64,000 bases of DNA from Mucilaginibacter ginsenosidivorans (GCF_007971025.1 NZ_CP042436.1:1240001-1304000); one strand, 5' to 3'. Counted from the stretch's first letter, positions 50,181 to 59,946 are shown. Notes: generated by a model not told the origin, from the sequence alone. Made by a program: numbers and translations.

Positions 50181-51107
50181 TTATTTAATCAGTGCTGCCG
50201 TTTTTGGTGCTGGGGTAGCCGGTTTTGCTGCTCCGTCATCAACTATTTTATCTCCCTGCGGCTCTTTCGGATTGGCAGGGTTACTGCCATGTATCGATTT
50301 TACATAGTTGGCAACATCAGAAATTTGCTTGGGCGACAGTTGTGTTTCCCAGGTTGGCATGCCTTTGCTGGCAACGCCATATTTAATTGTCTTAAATATT
50401 TCGTTTATCTTATTTCCATGGAGCCAGTAATCATCGGTCAGGTTTGGACCTACATTACCCTGGCCATGATCGCCATGGCATGCTATGCAACGGCTTTTAA
50501 AGATATCCTGACCCGAACTTAACACGGCCACGTCGGTTGTAAGTTTGACGGTATTTTCATCAACCATATTCCCTACTTTGGCCAGGTAAGCCGCCTTTTC
50601 TTTAGCAGCAACAGCCATTTCATTTTTATATTCGTCGTACTGTAACGGCGCAGCATCGAATACGTGATAAATAAGCAGGTAACCTATTGCGAAGGCTATT
50701 GTTACGTAGAACAGGTACATAAACCAAGCAGGCGTCGGGTTGTCGAGTTCCTGTATACCATCGTAATCGTGCTCTATCAGCAGCGATTTTTCTTCCGACA
50801 TAGGCTTCAGCGATAACAACCTGTTTAACCTGTCGGCGCGCGCGGCCTTCCTGGCTTCTTTAAGCGCTGCTTTGTCGGCTTTTGCGTCAACTGCTGCTTC
50901 GGGACCAAGCAATAAACGGGCGACCAGTTTGAATGCTTTTAACACCGTAAGCATGGCTACAATAAGCACAACTAATGCAATCATAATAGCGCCATAGCCT
51001 ATATAATTCATCGTTTCGCCTGATAAAAGACTATGATCATCGGCCGCAAATGCCGGCTGAATACTTAGTATGAGGAGTGATAAAAATATGAAGCGGATAG
51101 TTTTCAT
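50181..51107 (-). CDS. ccoP: cbb3 oxidase subunit CcoP, one-haem form
   Basis: 308 aa: signal peptide (ending AFAA), two membrane helices, then a cytochrome c domain with a single CIACHG motif near residue 207 and the distal Met in GMPTWE. Proteobacterial CcoP has two CxxCH motifs, so this is the one-haem version usual in Bacteroidota. It carries electrons to CcoN. Overlaps the ccoQ stop by 4 bp. Confidence 0.93.
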   Translation of the reverse strand: MKTIRFIFLSLLILSIQPAFAADDHSLLSGETMNYIGYGAIMIALVVLIVAMLTVLKAFKLVARLLLGPEAAVDAKADKAALKEARKAARADRLNRLLSLKPMSEEKSLLIEHDYDGIQELDNPTPAWFMYLFYVTIAFAIGYLLIYHVFDAAPLQYDEYKNEMAVAAKEKAAYLAKVGNMVDENTVKLTTDVAVLSSGQDIFKSRCIACHGDHGQGNVGPNLTDDYWLHGNKINEIFKTIKYGVASKGMPTWETQLSPKQISDVANYVKSIHGSNPANPKEPQGDKIVDDGAAKPATPAPKTAALIK

Positions 51108-51295
51108 GACTTTAAAGGATTAGGGGTTTCTTCCGTACAATCATTTAAGGGTATATCGCTCATGTAATCAACATGCTGTTTGCGCAGGCGCAATAACAGT
51201 ACGGTAACCACGATGAAGAATACAAGGAATATGAACATGGAGAACAGCAGGTAAACCTGGTTACCGTCGATATGCTCTGTAAATTGTCTAAACAT
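51104..51295 (-). CDS. ccoQ: CcoQ-like small subunit, 63 aa
   Basis: One membrane helix at about 12-35 (VYLLFSMFIFLVFFIVVTVLLL region) followed by a charged tail RLRKQHVDYMSDIPLND. Position (between ccoNO and ccoP, 4 bp after ccoN) identifies it. It stabilises the oxidase complex in other species. Confidence 0.85.
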   Translation of the reverse strand: MFRQFTEHIDGNQVYLLFSMFIFLVFFIVVTVLLLRLRKQHVDYMSDIPLNDCTEETPNPLKS

Positions 51296-51299
51296 CTTC

Positions 51300-53426
51300 T
51301 TAATTATTTGCAGTTTTATTTGCTTTAATATCGGTTCCCAGGCGTTGCAGGTAAGCGATAATGGCTACTATTTCTTTGTTGCTCTTAACCTTGATATGGT
51401 CCTTAGCCAAGTTATCGGCAATGCCTTTAGCCTGCTTGTCCAGGTCGTTGTTTGCTATCTTGTCGTAACCGGTCGGGTATGGAACGCCCAATGATTGCAT
51501 GGCCCTTATTTTGGCCCCCGTTGTATTGGTGTCCAGCTTTTGTTTTATCAGCCAGCTATATTCGGGCATGATACTCCCCGGCGACATCAGCCTGGGGTCC
51601 ATCAGGTGATTAAAATGCCACGAGTCGCCATACTTGCCGCCTTCGCGCTGCAGGTCGGGGCCGGTTCGTTTCGATCCCCACAGGAATGGGTGGTCGTACA
51701 CGAATTCGCCCGCTTTGCTGTATTCGCCATAACGTTCCGTCTCCGACCTGAACGGCCTTATGGTTTGCGAGTGGCAGTTGACGCACCCCTCGCGGATATA
51801 GATGTCGCGGCCCTGTAACTCAAGTGGTGTATAAGGCTTGACGCTTGCAATAGTTGGGATATTAGAAGATATGGTCAGCGTTGGCATAAGTTCTACAAAT
51901 GTTCCGATAAGGATGACGATCAGCGATGCAACCAGGAAAAGGATAGGCTTGCGTTCGAGCCTGCGGTGCCAGCGTTCGTTACTTGCCTCTGGCCTTAATT
52001 TTTCAAGCGGCATTGCTTCGGCGGCTTCATCGGCAACCAGTTTACCGCGAACAGCAGTTTTATAAAGATTGACGGCCATGATAATTACTCCCGTCAGGTA
52101 CATGGTACCACCTATTGAGCGCATTACGTGCATAGGGATGATACGCATAGTAGTTTCCAGGAAATTCGGGTATTTCAAAATACCTTCCGGTGTAAACTCC
52201 TTCCACATTAAACCTTGCGTAAAGCCCGACCAGTACATCGGGATCGCATAGAACAGGATACCCAGCGTGCCGATCCAGAAGTGGAACGAAGCCATTTTTT
52301 TTGAGTAAAGTTCCGTTTTATAAATGCGAGGGATAAGCCAGTAAAGAATGGCGAAAGTAAGGAAACCGTTCCAGCCTAAAGCGCCCACGTGAACGTGAGC
52401 AATGATCCAGTCGGTAAAGTGACCGATAGCGTTCACTTGTTTTAGCGAAAGCATAGGCCCTTCGAACGTCGCCATACCATAAGCAGTTAAGCCAACTACC
52501 ATGAACTTGAGGATCACATCATCGCGAACTTTGTCCCAGGCGCCGCGCAGCGTAAGCAAACCATTGATCATACCGCCCCAGCTTGGTGCGATAAGCATGA
52601 TAGAAAACACCACACCCAGTGATTGCGCCCAGCCGGGCAGGGTGCTGTAAAGCAGGTGGTGCGGGCCCGCCCATATGTAAATAAATATCAGCGCCCAAAA
52701 GTGCAGGATACTTAATTTATAAGAATATATAGGACGGTTGGCCATTTTAGGCAGGAAGTAATACATCATGCCCAGGTATGGGGTAGTCAGGAAAAATGCA
52801 ACAGCGTTGTGCCCGTACCACCACTGCACCAGCGCGTCCTGCACCCCGGCAAAAACCATATAACTTTTAGTGAAACTTACCGGTATCTCGAGCGAGTTAA
52901 CGATGTGTAGAACGGCAATAGTAACAAACGTGGCGATATAAAACCATATAGCAACGTAAATATGCCTTTCGCGGCGTTTGATGATGGTGCCGAACATATT
53001 GATACCAAAAACCACCCATATAATGGTTATCAGTATATCTATCGGCCATTCCAGCTCTGCATATTCATGCGAGGTAGTGATACCCAGCGGAAGCGTAATA
53101 ACCGCCGATACGATGATCAGCTGCCATCCCCAGAAGTGGATCTTACTGAGTACGTCACTGAACATGCGGGCCTTCATCAGCCGCTGGAGAGAATAATAAA
53201 CGCCCATAAAAATGGCATTGCCCACAAAGGCGAATATCACCGCATTGGTGTGCAGCGGCCTTACACGCCCGAACGAGGTGTACTGGTTATGCATATTCAT
53301 CTCAGGCTGGTACAATTGTATTGCTATGATCAGGCCCACCAGCATGCCGATGATACCCCAGATAACTGTCGCAATACCAAAATTTCGAACGATCTTATTG
53401 TCGTAGTAAAATTTTTCCGGTTGCAT
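51300..53426 (-). CDS. ccoNO: Fused cbb3 oxidase subunits I and II (CcoN-CcoO)
   Basis: 708 aa. Residues 1 to about 480 are the 12-helix haem-copper catalytic subunit (RPLHTNAVIFAF, PDALVQWWYGHNAVAFF-type helices with the His ligands, HVHVGALGWNG). Residues about 520-708 are a mono-haem cytochrome c subunit (CVNCHS near 547, Met ligand in SIMPEYSWL). The fusion of CcoN and CcoO in one chain is characteristic of Bacteroidota. It reduces O2 to water with very high affinity while pumping protons, supporting respiration at trace oxygen. Confidence 0.95.
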   Translation of the reverse strand: MQPEKFYYDNKIVRNFGIATVIWGIIGMLVGLIIAIQLYQPEMNMHNQYTSFGRVRPLHTNAVIFAFVGNAIFMGVYYSLQRLMKARMFSDVLSKIHFWGWQLIIVSAVITLPLGITTSHEYAELEWPIDILITIIWVVFGINMFGTIIKRRERHIYVAIWFYIATFVTIAVLHIVNSLEIPVSFTKSYMVFAGVQDALVQWWYGHNAVAFFLTTPYLGMMYYFLPKMANRPIYSYKLSILHFWALIFIYIWAGPHHLLYSTLPGWAQSLGVVFSIMLIAPSWGGMINGLLTLRGAWDKVRDDVILKFMVVGLTAYGMATFEGPMLSLKQVNAIGHFTDWIIAHVHVGALGWNGFLTFAILYWLIPRIYKTELYSKKMASFHFWIGTLGILFYAIPMYWSGFTQGLMWKEFTPEGILKYPNFLETTMRIIPMHVMRSIGGTMYLTGVIIMAVNLYKTAVRGKLVADEAAEAMPLEKLRPEASNERWHRRLERKPILFLVASLIVILIGTFVELMPTLTISSNIPTIASVKPYTPLELQGRDIYIREGCVNCHSQTIRPFRSETERYGEYSKAGEFVYDHPFLWGSKRTGPDLQREGGKYGDSWHFNHLMDPRLMSPGSIMPEYSWLIKQKLDTNTTGAKIRAMQSLGVPYPTGYDKIANNDLDKQAKGIADNLAKDHIKVKSNKEIVAIIAYLQRLGTDIKANKTANN

Positions 53427-53491
53427 ATATTTATTGATTAATGTGATTTTTATACCGCCGTAAAATTATTCCGGCCGGTTCAATGACAGAA

Positions 53492-53525
53492 TGATATTGG
53501 TTGTGCCGATTTGTGATCGTAATCA
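53492..53525. promoter_or_regulatory. Low-oxygen boxes upstream of ccoNO (internal promoter)
   Basis: TGATCGTAATCA (53514-53525), a perfect match overlapping the ccoS stop codon, and TGATATTGGTTG (53492-53503), a weak match, centres 22 bp apart. They allow the oxidase genes to be transcribed independently of ccoI-ccoS. Confidence 0.75.
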
Positions 53526-53684
53526 CTTTTTCTCCTCTTTTTCCGGCTCATCGTCAAGCAGTATCCGGACCGAAGGAGTATACAGGTCGTCATTCTGACC
53601 ATTCTTTTGGGCCCAAAAAAATGCCCCAAGGAATATCAGCGCCAGCAACATGCTGCACCCGATCAAAAAATAAATGATACTCAT
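53523..53684 (-). CDS. ccoS: cbb3 assembly protein CcoS
   Basis: 53 aa, short enough to be missed by standard ORF length cut-offs. MSIIYFLIGCSMLLALIFLG forms one membrane helix, followed by AFFWAQKNGQNDDLYTPSVRILLDD, the family pattern in which the helix is followed by an acidic D/E-rich tail. CcoS is needed for cofactor insertion in CcoN. The start overlaps the ccoI stop (ATGA). Confidence 0.93.
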   Translation of the reverse strand: MSIIYFLIGCSMLLALIFLGAFFWAQKNGQNDDLYTPSVRILLDDEPEKEEKK

Positions 53685-56074
53685 AGTAACTTCCTTTTTT
53701 TAGCAGCCAGGTGTGCGGCAATACTGGTGAACGAAATAATGGTAACTGTACTCAGGGGCATTAGTATCGCTGCAATAAGCGGCGATAGCCTGCCGCTTAC
53801 AGCATAGCCAAGGCCGGCAATGTTGTAACAAAGCGATATGATGAACGATGCATATATTATATGTAGGGCATCTTTTGAAAATTTAAAGAAATCGGGCAAG
53901 CGGCTTAATGCTTTGCCATCGAGTATGGCATCGCTGCCGGGCGAAAAGTTATTGACGTTGTCTGTTATGGCTATGCCCAGGTCGCTTTGCTTTAACGCTC
54001 CGGCATCATTCAGCCCATCACCTATCATCATCACTCTATGCCCGTTCGCCTGCAGCATTTTAATAAAGTCGAGCTTTTCCTGGGGGGATTGTTCGAAAAA
54101 CATGTGACCCGGTTTAAACACAACCGACAGCGCTTCCCGCTCGTGGTTATGGTCGCCCGATAGCAGGAATACTTCATACGCGGATGAAAGATCCTTTATA
54201 TTTTTTATGCCGTCGCGGTAATGTTGTTGTACACTGAAATATCCTTTATAAATATTGTCGATCCGGATATGAACTTCGGTCAATTTAGGCCCCGAACCGG
54301 GCGAGGATATGCCCCGGATAAACCTTTCGCTGCCAACGTCCACAATATGTCTGTCGATATCGGCGGTGATACCGCGGCCCGGTATCTCGTAGTAAGAGTT
54401 AGTGCTCAATTTATGCTGGTGGTTCCAAAACTGGCAGATAAGCCTGCTAAGCGGATGCGCCGAATTACTGCAAGCCGAATAAATAAGTCCTTTCTCGTAT
54501 TCGGAAACATCACCGTGCTGCGTAACGGTATTGCCGCCTGCAATGGTAATGGTGCCCGTTTTGTCAAGAACGATGGTATCAATATGGGCCAGTTGTTCAA
54601 CAACGGCCGTGTTTTTCAGGTAAAAAAAATTCTTATCAAAAATGCTCAATGCCGCAGCCATGGTAAACGGCGTACTAAGCGCCAGCGCACACGGGCAGGC
54701 GATGATTAGCACAGCGGTGAATGCAGATATACCCCGGTGAAGATCGGCAGGCAACCAGAACAGGAATGACCCTAAAGCTATCGCCAACAGCACGATGGTA
54801 AAATATTTGCTTGCCTTTTCACTGAAGGTTTGCATGCGGTTATCCTGCAGGCGGGTAAATGCCTCGTTATTCCAAAGCCGGGTAAGGTAACTTTGCGATA
54901 CGGGTTTTACCACCTCCAGTTCAATGGCTTCGCCGGTTTGTCTGCCACCTGCATACACAACTTCGCCCAGCACTTTTTCAACAGGTACAGACTCACCGGT
55001 AACAAAGCTAAAATCAACCTTACCTTCACCTTTCAGCAAAATTGCGTCGGCCGGGATGATCTCATTATTCCTTATCAGTATCCGCTGCCCCACCTGTATA
55101 TCAGCCAGCGGCACCGGTCGTTCTTTTTCTTCTTCGATCACCTGTACAGCTACAGGGAAAAATGAACGGTAATCGCGTTCGAAGGACAGGTGATAGTAAG
55201 TTTTGCGCTGGACAAATTTCCCTACCAGCAGGAAAAAAACCAGCCCGCAACAGGTGTCGGCAAAGCCAGGCCCCATATGCGTTATTATTTCTGCTGCCGT
55301 GCGTACGAACAGAACGGTAATACCTATGGCCAGAGGAAGGTCGATGTTCAATACCTTATTCTTAAGGTTTGTCCAGGCCGATGTGAAATAGCCATTGGCA
55401 CAATAAAGTACCACAGGCAGGCAAAACACCAGGTTCAGCCAGCCGAAAAACTGCCGGAAGGCTTGTTCGTTCACTGATATGCCCAGGTATTCGGGGAAGC
55501 TCAGTAACATTACGTTGCCAAAGCAAAAACCGGCTAATGCAATTTTTTTAACCAGGTTATCTTTCTTATCCGAGCCTTGTTTCCTTATCACATCCTGCAG
55601 GCTGATGAGCGGCTCATATCCGATCCGGTCCAGAACTTCAACCACCCCGTGCAGGGTGATCTGCTTATTGTTGAACCGGATGTTAACCTGTTTGCGCAGG
55701 AAATCAACCCGGCTGTAATAGATAGCCGGGTTGATCCTGTTCAATTGCTCAAGCAGCCATATACACGAACTGCAATGAATATTGGGTATGTAGAAGGTTA
55801 CAATAGTGAATTTCTCGTCCGAATAATCGACAAGGTCCTTTACTATGGAAGGCTCTTTAAGGTAATCGAACCGTTTATTCCCGCTTTTTTGCTCTGCACC
55901 CGGATGTACATTAAAGGAGTAGTAGTTGCAGAGCCCGCTTTGTGACAGAATGGAATAAACCTCGCGGCAGCCATTGCAGCAAAACACCTTTTCGTCCTGT
56001 TCAATATATCCTTCTTCACAGTCATTGCCGCAATGGTAGCAATGAATTTGCTGCTGTATCTTAATTTGTTTCAT
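53681..56074 (-). CDS. ccoI: Copper-exporting P1B-type ATPase CcoI (FixI)
   Basis: 797 aa. A Cys-rich N-terminal segment (CYHCGNDCEEG, FCCNGCREV) precedes a heavy-metal domain with CSSCIW, then eight helices with the metal-site motif CPC (IACPCALALS), the phosphorylation site DKTGT and the hinge GDGLNDAGAL. FixI-type pumps supply copper to the cbb3 active site from the periplasmic side. First gene of the cco operon; a box pair lies 56-80 bp upstream. Confidence 0.95.
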   Translation of the reverse strand: MKQIKIQQQIHCYHCGNDCEEGYIEQDEKVFCCNGCREVYSILSQSGLCNYYSFNVHPGAEQKSGNKRFDYLKEPSIVKDLVDYSDEKFTIVTFYIPNIHCSSCIWLLEQLNRINPAIYYSRVDFLRKQVNIRFNNKQITLHGVVEVLDRIGYEPLISLQDVIRKQGSDKKDNLVKKIALAGFCFGNVMLLSFPEYLGISVNEQAFRQFFGWLNLVFCLPVVLYCANGYFTSAWTNLKNKVLNIDLPLAIGITVLFVRTAAEIITHMGPGFADTCCGLVFFLLVGKFVQRKTYYHLSFERDYRSFFPVAVQVIEEEKERPVPLADIQVGQRILIRNNEIIPADAILLKGEGKVDFSFVTGESVPVEKVLGEVVYAGGRQTGEAIELEVVKPVSQSYLTRLWNNEAFTRLQDNRMQTFSEKASKYFTIVLLAIALGSFLFWLPADLHRGISAFTAVLIIACPCALALSTPFTMAAALSIFDKNFFYLKNTAVVEQLAHIDTIVLDKTGTITIAGGNTVTQHGDVSEYEKGLIYSACSNSAHPLSRLICQFWNHQHKLSTNSYYEIPGRGITADIDRHIVDVGSERFIRGISSPGSGPKLTEVHIRIDNIYKGYFSVQQHYRDGIKNIKDLSSAYEVFLLSGDHNHEREALSVVFKPGHMFFEQSPQEKLDFIKMLQANGHRVMMIGDGLNDAGALKQSDLGIAITDNVNNFSPGSDAILDGKALSRLPDFFKFSKDALHIIYASFIISLCYNIAGLGYAVSGRLSPLIAAILMPLSTVTIISFTSIAAHLAAKKRKLL

Positions 56075-56124
56075 TTAAGCCCGTTGTCAAAAGCAAAAAT
56101 GAGTGCTATTTGCCTGTAAAAGAA

Positions 56125-56159
56125 TGATCTTAATTAACGCTGAAAAGTGACCTTCGTCA
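56125..56159. promoter_or_regulatory. Low-oxygen boxes between ccoI and the Nramp-like gene
   Basis: TGACCTTCGTCA (56148-56159), perfect, and TGATCTTAATTA (56125-56136), weak, centres 23 bp apart. The perfect box is 65.5 bp from the Nramp ATG; the weak one is 56.5 bp from the ccoI ATG, so the pair may serve both directions. Confidence 0.75.
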
Positions 56160-56218
56160 TTTTTTTTGCACCGCTTAATTAAAGCTTACTTTGTTATATT
56201 GCTGCCGAAATTATAGCG

Positions 56219-57472
56219 ATGCCCGCACCGAAAAGAATCTTTAAAAAGACTTTATCCGTTCTGAAAACTTTGGGACCGGGCCTGGTAACCGGATCAAGCG
56301 ATGACGACCCGTCGGGTATAGCAACCTATTCGCAGGCAGGAGCACAATTCGGCTTTTCCATGCTTTGGACGGCCCTTATAACGTTTCCGCTTATGGCCTC
56401 AATGCAGGAAATGTGTGCCCGCATAGGATTGGTAACCGGTGGTGGACTAGCCAGCACTTTGAAAAATCATTACCCAAAATGGATACTTTGGCTCATGATC
56501 ATTTTTTCATTTCCTGCAATTGTTCTCAATATAGGAGCAGATATTGCAGGAATGGGGGCTGCGGCCCATCTGATCTGCCCTGCGGTGCCGTCTTTTATTT
56601 TCACTATTGTATTTACTGCTTTAATCATCGTAGCTATTATCTACTACCCTTATCAAAAGCTGGCGGCGGCTTTAAAATGGGCATGCATTACGCTGTTGGT
56701 GTACCTGGCCGTACCGTTTTTTACAGATACAAAATGGCTTTCAGTACTCAGGCATACCTTCATTCCCAATGTTGAATTTAACAGGGACTTTGTGGGGATG
56801 ATGGTAGCTATTTTGGGAACAACAATTTCTCCTTATTTATTTTTCTGGCAGGCAACAATGGAGGCCGAAGGCATCAAACAAAGTAAAGCAGCGCTCATAG
56901 TTGACAAAAGGGTACTTAAAGATATGCGGAAGGATGTGGATATAGGTATGTTGTTTTCCAATATCGTCATGTTTTTCATCATACTAACGTGCGGAAACGT
57001 GCTTTACCCCAATGGCGTGCACCAAATAGAAACGGTTGAGCAGGCAGCCGTCGCATTGAAGCCTATCGCGGGAAATTTAGCTTATACTTTGTTTGCAATC
57101 GGTATTATTGGTACGGGTTTTTTAGCTATTCCGGTATTAAGCGGTTCGTTATCCTATATGTTTGCCGAGACCTTTGACTGGGATGAGGGATTAGATAAGA
57201 AATTCTCCCAGGCCAAACCGTTTTATGCAGTCATTGTTATTGCGCTGGTTATAGGGCTGCTCATTAATTTTACCAATATTACGCCACTGCAAGGGCTTAT
57301 CTATTCGGCTATGCTTTATGGTATTACATCTCCTGTAATCATCCTGATCGTATTGCATATCAGTAACAATCGCAGGATAATGGGCGATAATGTTAATAGC
57401 CTTCGCTCAAACATTATGGGAGCAATTACGTTTTTGTTAATGCTCGGCGCAGCCCTGGCCCTTTTTATTTAA
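56219..57472 (+). CDS. Nramp-family divalent metal transporter with altered ion site
   Basis: 417 aa with about 11 membrane helices. The TM1 ion-binding motif of Nramp is DPGN; here it reads DPSG (Asp30-Pro31-Ser32-Gly33, in SSDDDPSGIATYS). The TM6 motif MPH reads SPY (Ser204-Pro205-Tyr206, in TISPYLFFWQ). Loss of the canonical Asn and Met/His favours ions other than Mn/Fe; related proteins with such changes include magnesium transporters. It probably imports Mg or another divalent ion under low-oxygen control. Confidence 0.88.
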   Translation: MPAPKRIFKKTLSVLKTLGPGLVTGSSDDDPSGIATYSQAGAQFGFSMLWTALITFPLMASMQEMCARIGLVTGGGLASTLKNHYPKWILWLMIIFSFPAIVLNIGADIAGMGAAAHLICPAVPSFIFTIVFTALIIVAIIYYPYQKLAAALKWACITLLVYLAVPFFTDTKWLSVLRHTFIPNVEFNRDFVGMMVAILGTTISPYLFFWQATMEAEGIKQSKAALIVDKRVLKDMRKDVDIGMLFSNIVMFFIILTCGNVLYPNGVHQIETVEQAAVALKPIAGNLAYTLFAIGIIGTGFLAIPVLSGSLSYMFAETFDWDEGLDKKFSQAKPFYAVIVIALVIGLLINFTNITPLQGLIYSAMLYGITSPVIILIVLHISNNRRIMGDNVNSLRSNIMGAITFLLMLGAALALFI

Positions 57473-57478
57473 CTTTAA

Positions 57479-57500
57479 CGGGTTATCAACCCGGAGTTTA
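57479..57500. terminator. Possible weak terminator between convergent genes
   Basis: CGGGTT-ATC-AACCCG (57479-57493) forms a short stem followed by GAGTTTATTTT. It lies between the Nramp stop and the end of a convergent universal stress gene. Confidence 0.45.
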
Positions 57501-58355
57501 TTTTCCCGGAATTACTAATAACGGTATAGTAATATGCTGAGCCATTTTTTGGGTATGGCTGCCGGTTAATATTTTATCAAAGAAGGACCGTTTGCGGTGT
57601 ACCATTGCCAGTATATCCACATTGCCGAACCTGCATAGCCAATCGAGACCTTTTGCAGGTTTATTGCTTTTTACAATCCGGTAGTATATATGCGGGTAAT
57701 TGGCTTTGTTGGATAACTCAAGCAGGAAACCTTCAATGGTCTTCTTGAAATCGTAAGCCTCATCTATCTCGTCATAAATGTGTGTTAAAAGCAATTCGGC
57801 ATTCAGGCGTTTCAGCAGGGAAATCAGTTCGAATATGGCTTCCAGGTCCTTTTTGGGTTCTTTAAAATCGGTAGCAAACGCTATCTTCTTTACCGGGGCG
57901 ATTTCAGCTGTTGGCGGGACCAACAAAAGTGGACATGTAGCATCATCTATCATTTTGCGGCTATGGTTCCCTAAAAACGTTCCGCTAACCCAGGTATGCC
58001 CATGGGTCCCCATTACAACCAGTTCGACGTTCTCTTTTTTTGCTGCCCTATTAACGATATCGGAAACGATACCGTCTTCACTGATACGAGTGATATAAGG
58101 GCGGAATGCAGGCCCTTTTGCAGACCGTTCAAGCGATTTTTCTAATTCTTTTAACTCGTCAGCGCTGCTTTTTTGCAATTCTTCGTATTCGTACTGTGGC
58201 CAAACCAGTGTACCGCCCTGCGGAATTTCGGCAGGCACAAGAAAAGCATTACACAAAACCACATTGGCTTCTATCTTGCCGGCGAGCGTGTAACCATACC
58301 TGGCAGCATGCTTTGCATTAGTCGAAAAATCTGTCGCGATAAGTAAATTTTTCAT
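57498..58355 (-). CDS. Universal stress protein, double domain
   Basis: 285 aa with two UspA domains. The first keeps a full nucleotide loop GTHGHTWVSGTFLGNHS (G-x2-G-x9-G-N), as in ATP-binding Usp proteins; the second begins KKIAFATDFKEPKKD. This is the most canonical of the four Usp genes here. It lies 25 bp after the L,D-transpeptidase gene, so it is co-transcribed from the boxes at 59901. Confidence 0.94.
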   Translation of the reverse strand: MKNLLIATDFSTNAKHAARYGYTLAGKIEANVVLCNAFLVPAEIPQGGTLVWPQYEYEELQKSSADELKELEKSLERSAKGPAFRPYITRISEDGIVSDIVNRAAKKENVELVVMGTHGHTWVSGTFLGNHSRKMIDDATCPLLLVPPTAEIAPVKKIAFATDFKEPKKDLEAIFELISLLKRLNAELLLTHIYDEIDEAYDFKKTIEGFLLELSNKANYPHIYYRIVKSNKPAKGLDWLCRFGNVDILAMVHRKRSFFDKILTGSHTQKMAQHITIPLLVIPGK

Positions 58356-58380
58356 CTTTTTAATTATTAATGGGCCATTA

Positions 58381-59850
58381 TTATTGCATTGTCAGTGTTT
58401 GGGGTGCGCTGTAAAGGGCCATTTCCAGGCTCTTGTCCAGGTCGTAAATATCTTTGTAGTTATAAACGGATCCTTCTTTCACTTCGCAGGTCAGGTAGGT
58501 GATCTTAATGGACACCGGATTTGAAAATGATATGTTTTTTGTCAGGTGGTTCTTCATTGCTTTGGTAAGCGTCGCGATTTTGCCACTGTCGCCACCGCGT
58601 TTTAACATTAGCTCTGCCAGGTGCTGCGCATTTTCAACTCGTATGCAGCTATGGCTGAATGCTCTTTCTTCGCGGTTAAATAGTTGCTTCTCCGGGGTAT
58701 CGTGCAGGTAAATATCATACACGTTCGCGAACCGGAACACAAGCTGCCCTAATGCGTTATCGCAGCCTGAAGACTGGCGGGCATAGTACAATTGGGGGTT
58801 GCGCTTCACCGTCAGCAGGCTTGTCCTGTCCGGCGTAATATAATTACCACTTTTGTCGTAAATGGCAAAATGACTGTTCTCTATATAGTCAGCATTCTTT
58901 AGTGCTTTGGGTAATATTTCATTCACAAATATTTTCTGTGGTATTTTCCATTCAGGCGAAGTTGTAAAATACGTGATCTCGCTATTCAGTGTCGGTGTGG
59001 GAGCTGATGTTTTGCCAACCACCACCTTAAACTCATAAACTGTGTCGGGCTGGTAAAACTTTAAAGTGTAGCTTGGGATATTAACCTGGATGTAACCGTT
59101 GCCGCCGATGTCTGCCCAGCGCAGGCGTTCCATGTTGATAGCGATCTTGTGCACCTCGCTGTCAGGTACTGCATAGCAATCTTCCTGGTACTGGCCTTTC
59201 AGCAGCCGCATGCGATCCTGCATAGCAAGGTATTGTTTTGATCTTGGCTGCACACTTACTATGGCATTTGTAATATCAGGTTGCCGGCGGGCATTCATCA
59301 ATACGGATTCGGCATGGAACGGGAGTGACATATCTCCGTCTATTTTTTCTGCAGCATACCATGGGTTAAGCTTACCATAGTGCAGGTTGTTAATAAATGT
59401 GATGAGCGCATCGGTAAGCAAAATATCAAACCGGGCCTTTTTGCTGTTGCTGATCTTCCCGGGCTCTTCTATCATTGTATGCAACGGATCGTACAACAGC
59501 GCTTTTGGATGATAATCCTCGTGCGAAAGGCCATATTGCAGCACACAATCCAGTAACATCATTGCTTCCCAGGTTTGCTTTGTATCGCCTTGCCTGCTTA
59601 CCCAGGCAGCCTGGTAACCATTGGCTTCGTAAAATCTTTTTACCGAGTTTGGATAATATAGCATAGGTTCTTTGCCCGGTACCAGGTATTGCTGTATCAG
59701 GGCGGTTACGGATGTATCCGCATCATTTGCCTTGCTGGATGAGACCGCGTTGCATGACGCGAAACCCCTTATCGATGCAAATAATAACAATGTGCAAAAA
59801 ATAACAGCATTTGCTCTGTTCCCGTGTGCATGTTTGATCAGCTTTTCCAT
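58381..59850 (-). CDS. L,D-transpeptidase (YcbB-like)
   Basis: 489 aa with a signal peptide. A YcbB-type N-terminal scaffold is followed by the YkuD catalytic domain with a His/Ser-Cys motif (FSHSCIRVENA, Cys near residue 402) and an upstream SSGCDN. It forms 3-3 cross-links in peptidoglycan independent of penicillin-binding proteins, which strengthens the wall in non-growing cells. Two boxes upstream tie it to the low-oxygen response. Confidence 0.9.
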   Translation of the reverse strand: MEKLIKHAHGNRANAVIFCTLLLFASIRGFASCNAVSSSKANDADTSVTALIQQYLVPGKEPMLYYPNSVKRFYEANGYQAAWVSRQGDTKQTWEAMMLLDCVLQYGLSHEDYHPKALLYDPLHTMIEEPGKISNSKKARFDILLTDALITFINNLHYGKLNPWYAAEKIDGDMSLPFHAESVLMNARRQPDITNAIVSVQPRSKQYLAMQDRMRLLKGQYQEDCYAVPDSEVHKIAINMERLRWADIGGNGYIQVNIPSYTLKFYQPDTVYEFKVVVGKTSAPTPTLNSEITYFTTSPEWKIPQKIFVNEILPKALKNADYIENSHFAIYDKSGNYITPDRTSLLTVKRNPQLYYARQSSGCDNALGQLVFRFANVYDIYLHDTPEKQLFNREERAFSHSCIRVENAQHLAELMLKRGGDSGKIATLTKAMKNHLTKNISFSNPVSIKITYLTCEVKEGSVYNYKDIYDLDKSLEMALYSAPQTLTMQ

Positions 59851-59900
59851 GACTTTGCTTTTTGTTATTCAAAGTTGCTTAATAGACCCGGGCGAAATAA

Positions 59901-59935
59901 TGACCATCGTCATATAATATTCTGACAGTGAGTCA
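59901..59935. promoter_or_regulatory. Tandem low-oxygen boxes upstream of the L,D-transpeptidase gene
   Basis: TGACCATCGTCA (59901-59912), perfect, centred 56.5 bp before the ATG, and TGACAGTGAGTCA (59923-59935), a match with a five-base spacer, centre about 22.5 bp further. Confidence 0.75.
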
Positions 59936-59946
59936 CCCGGTGGAAC

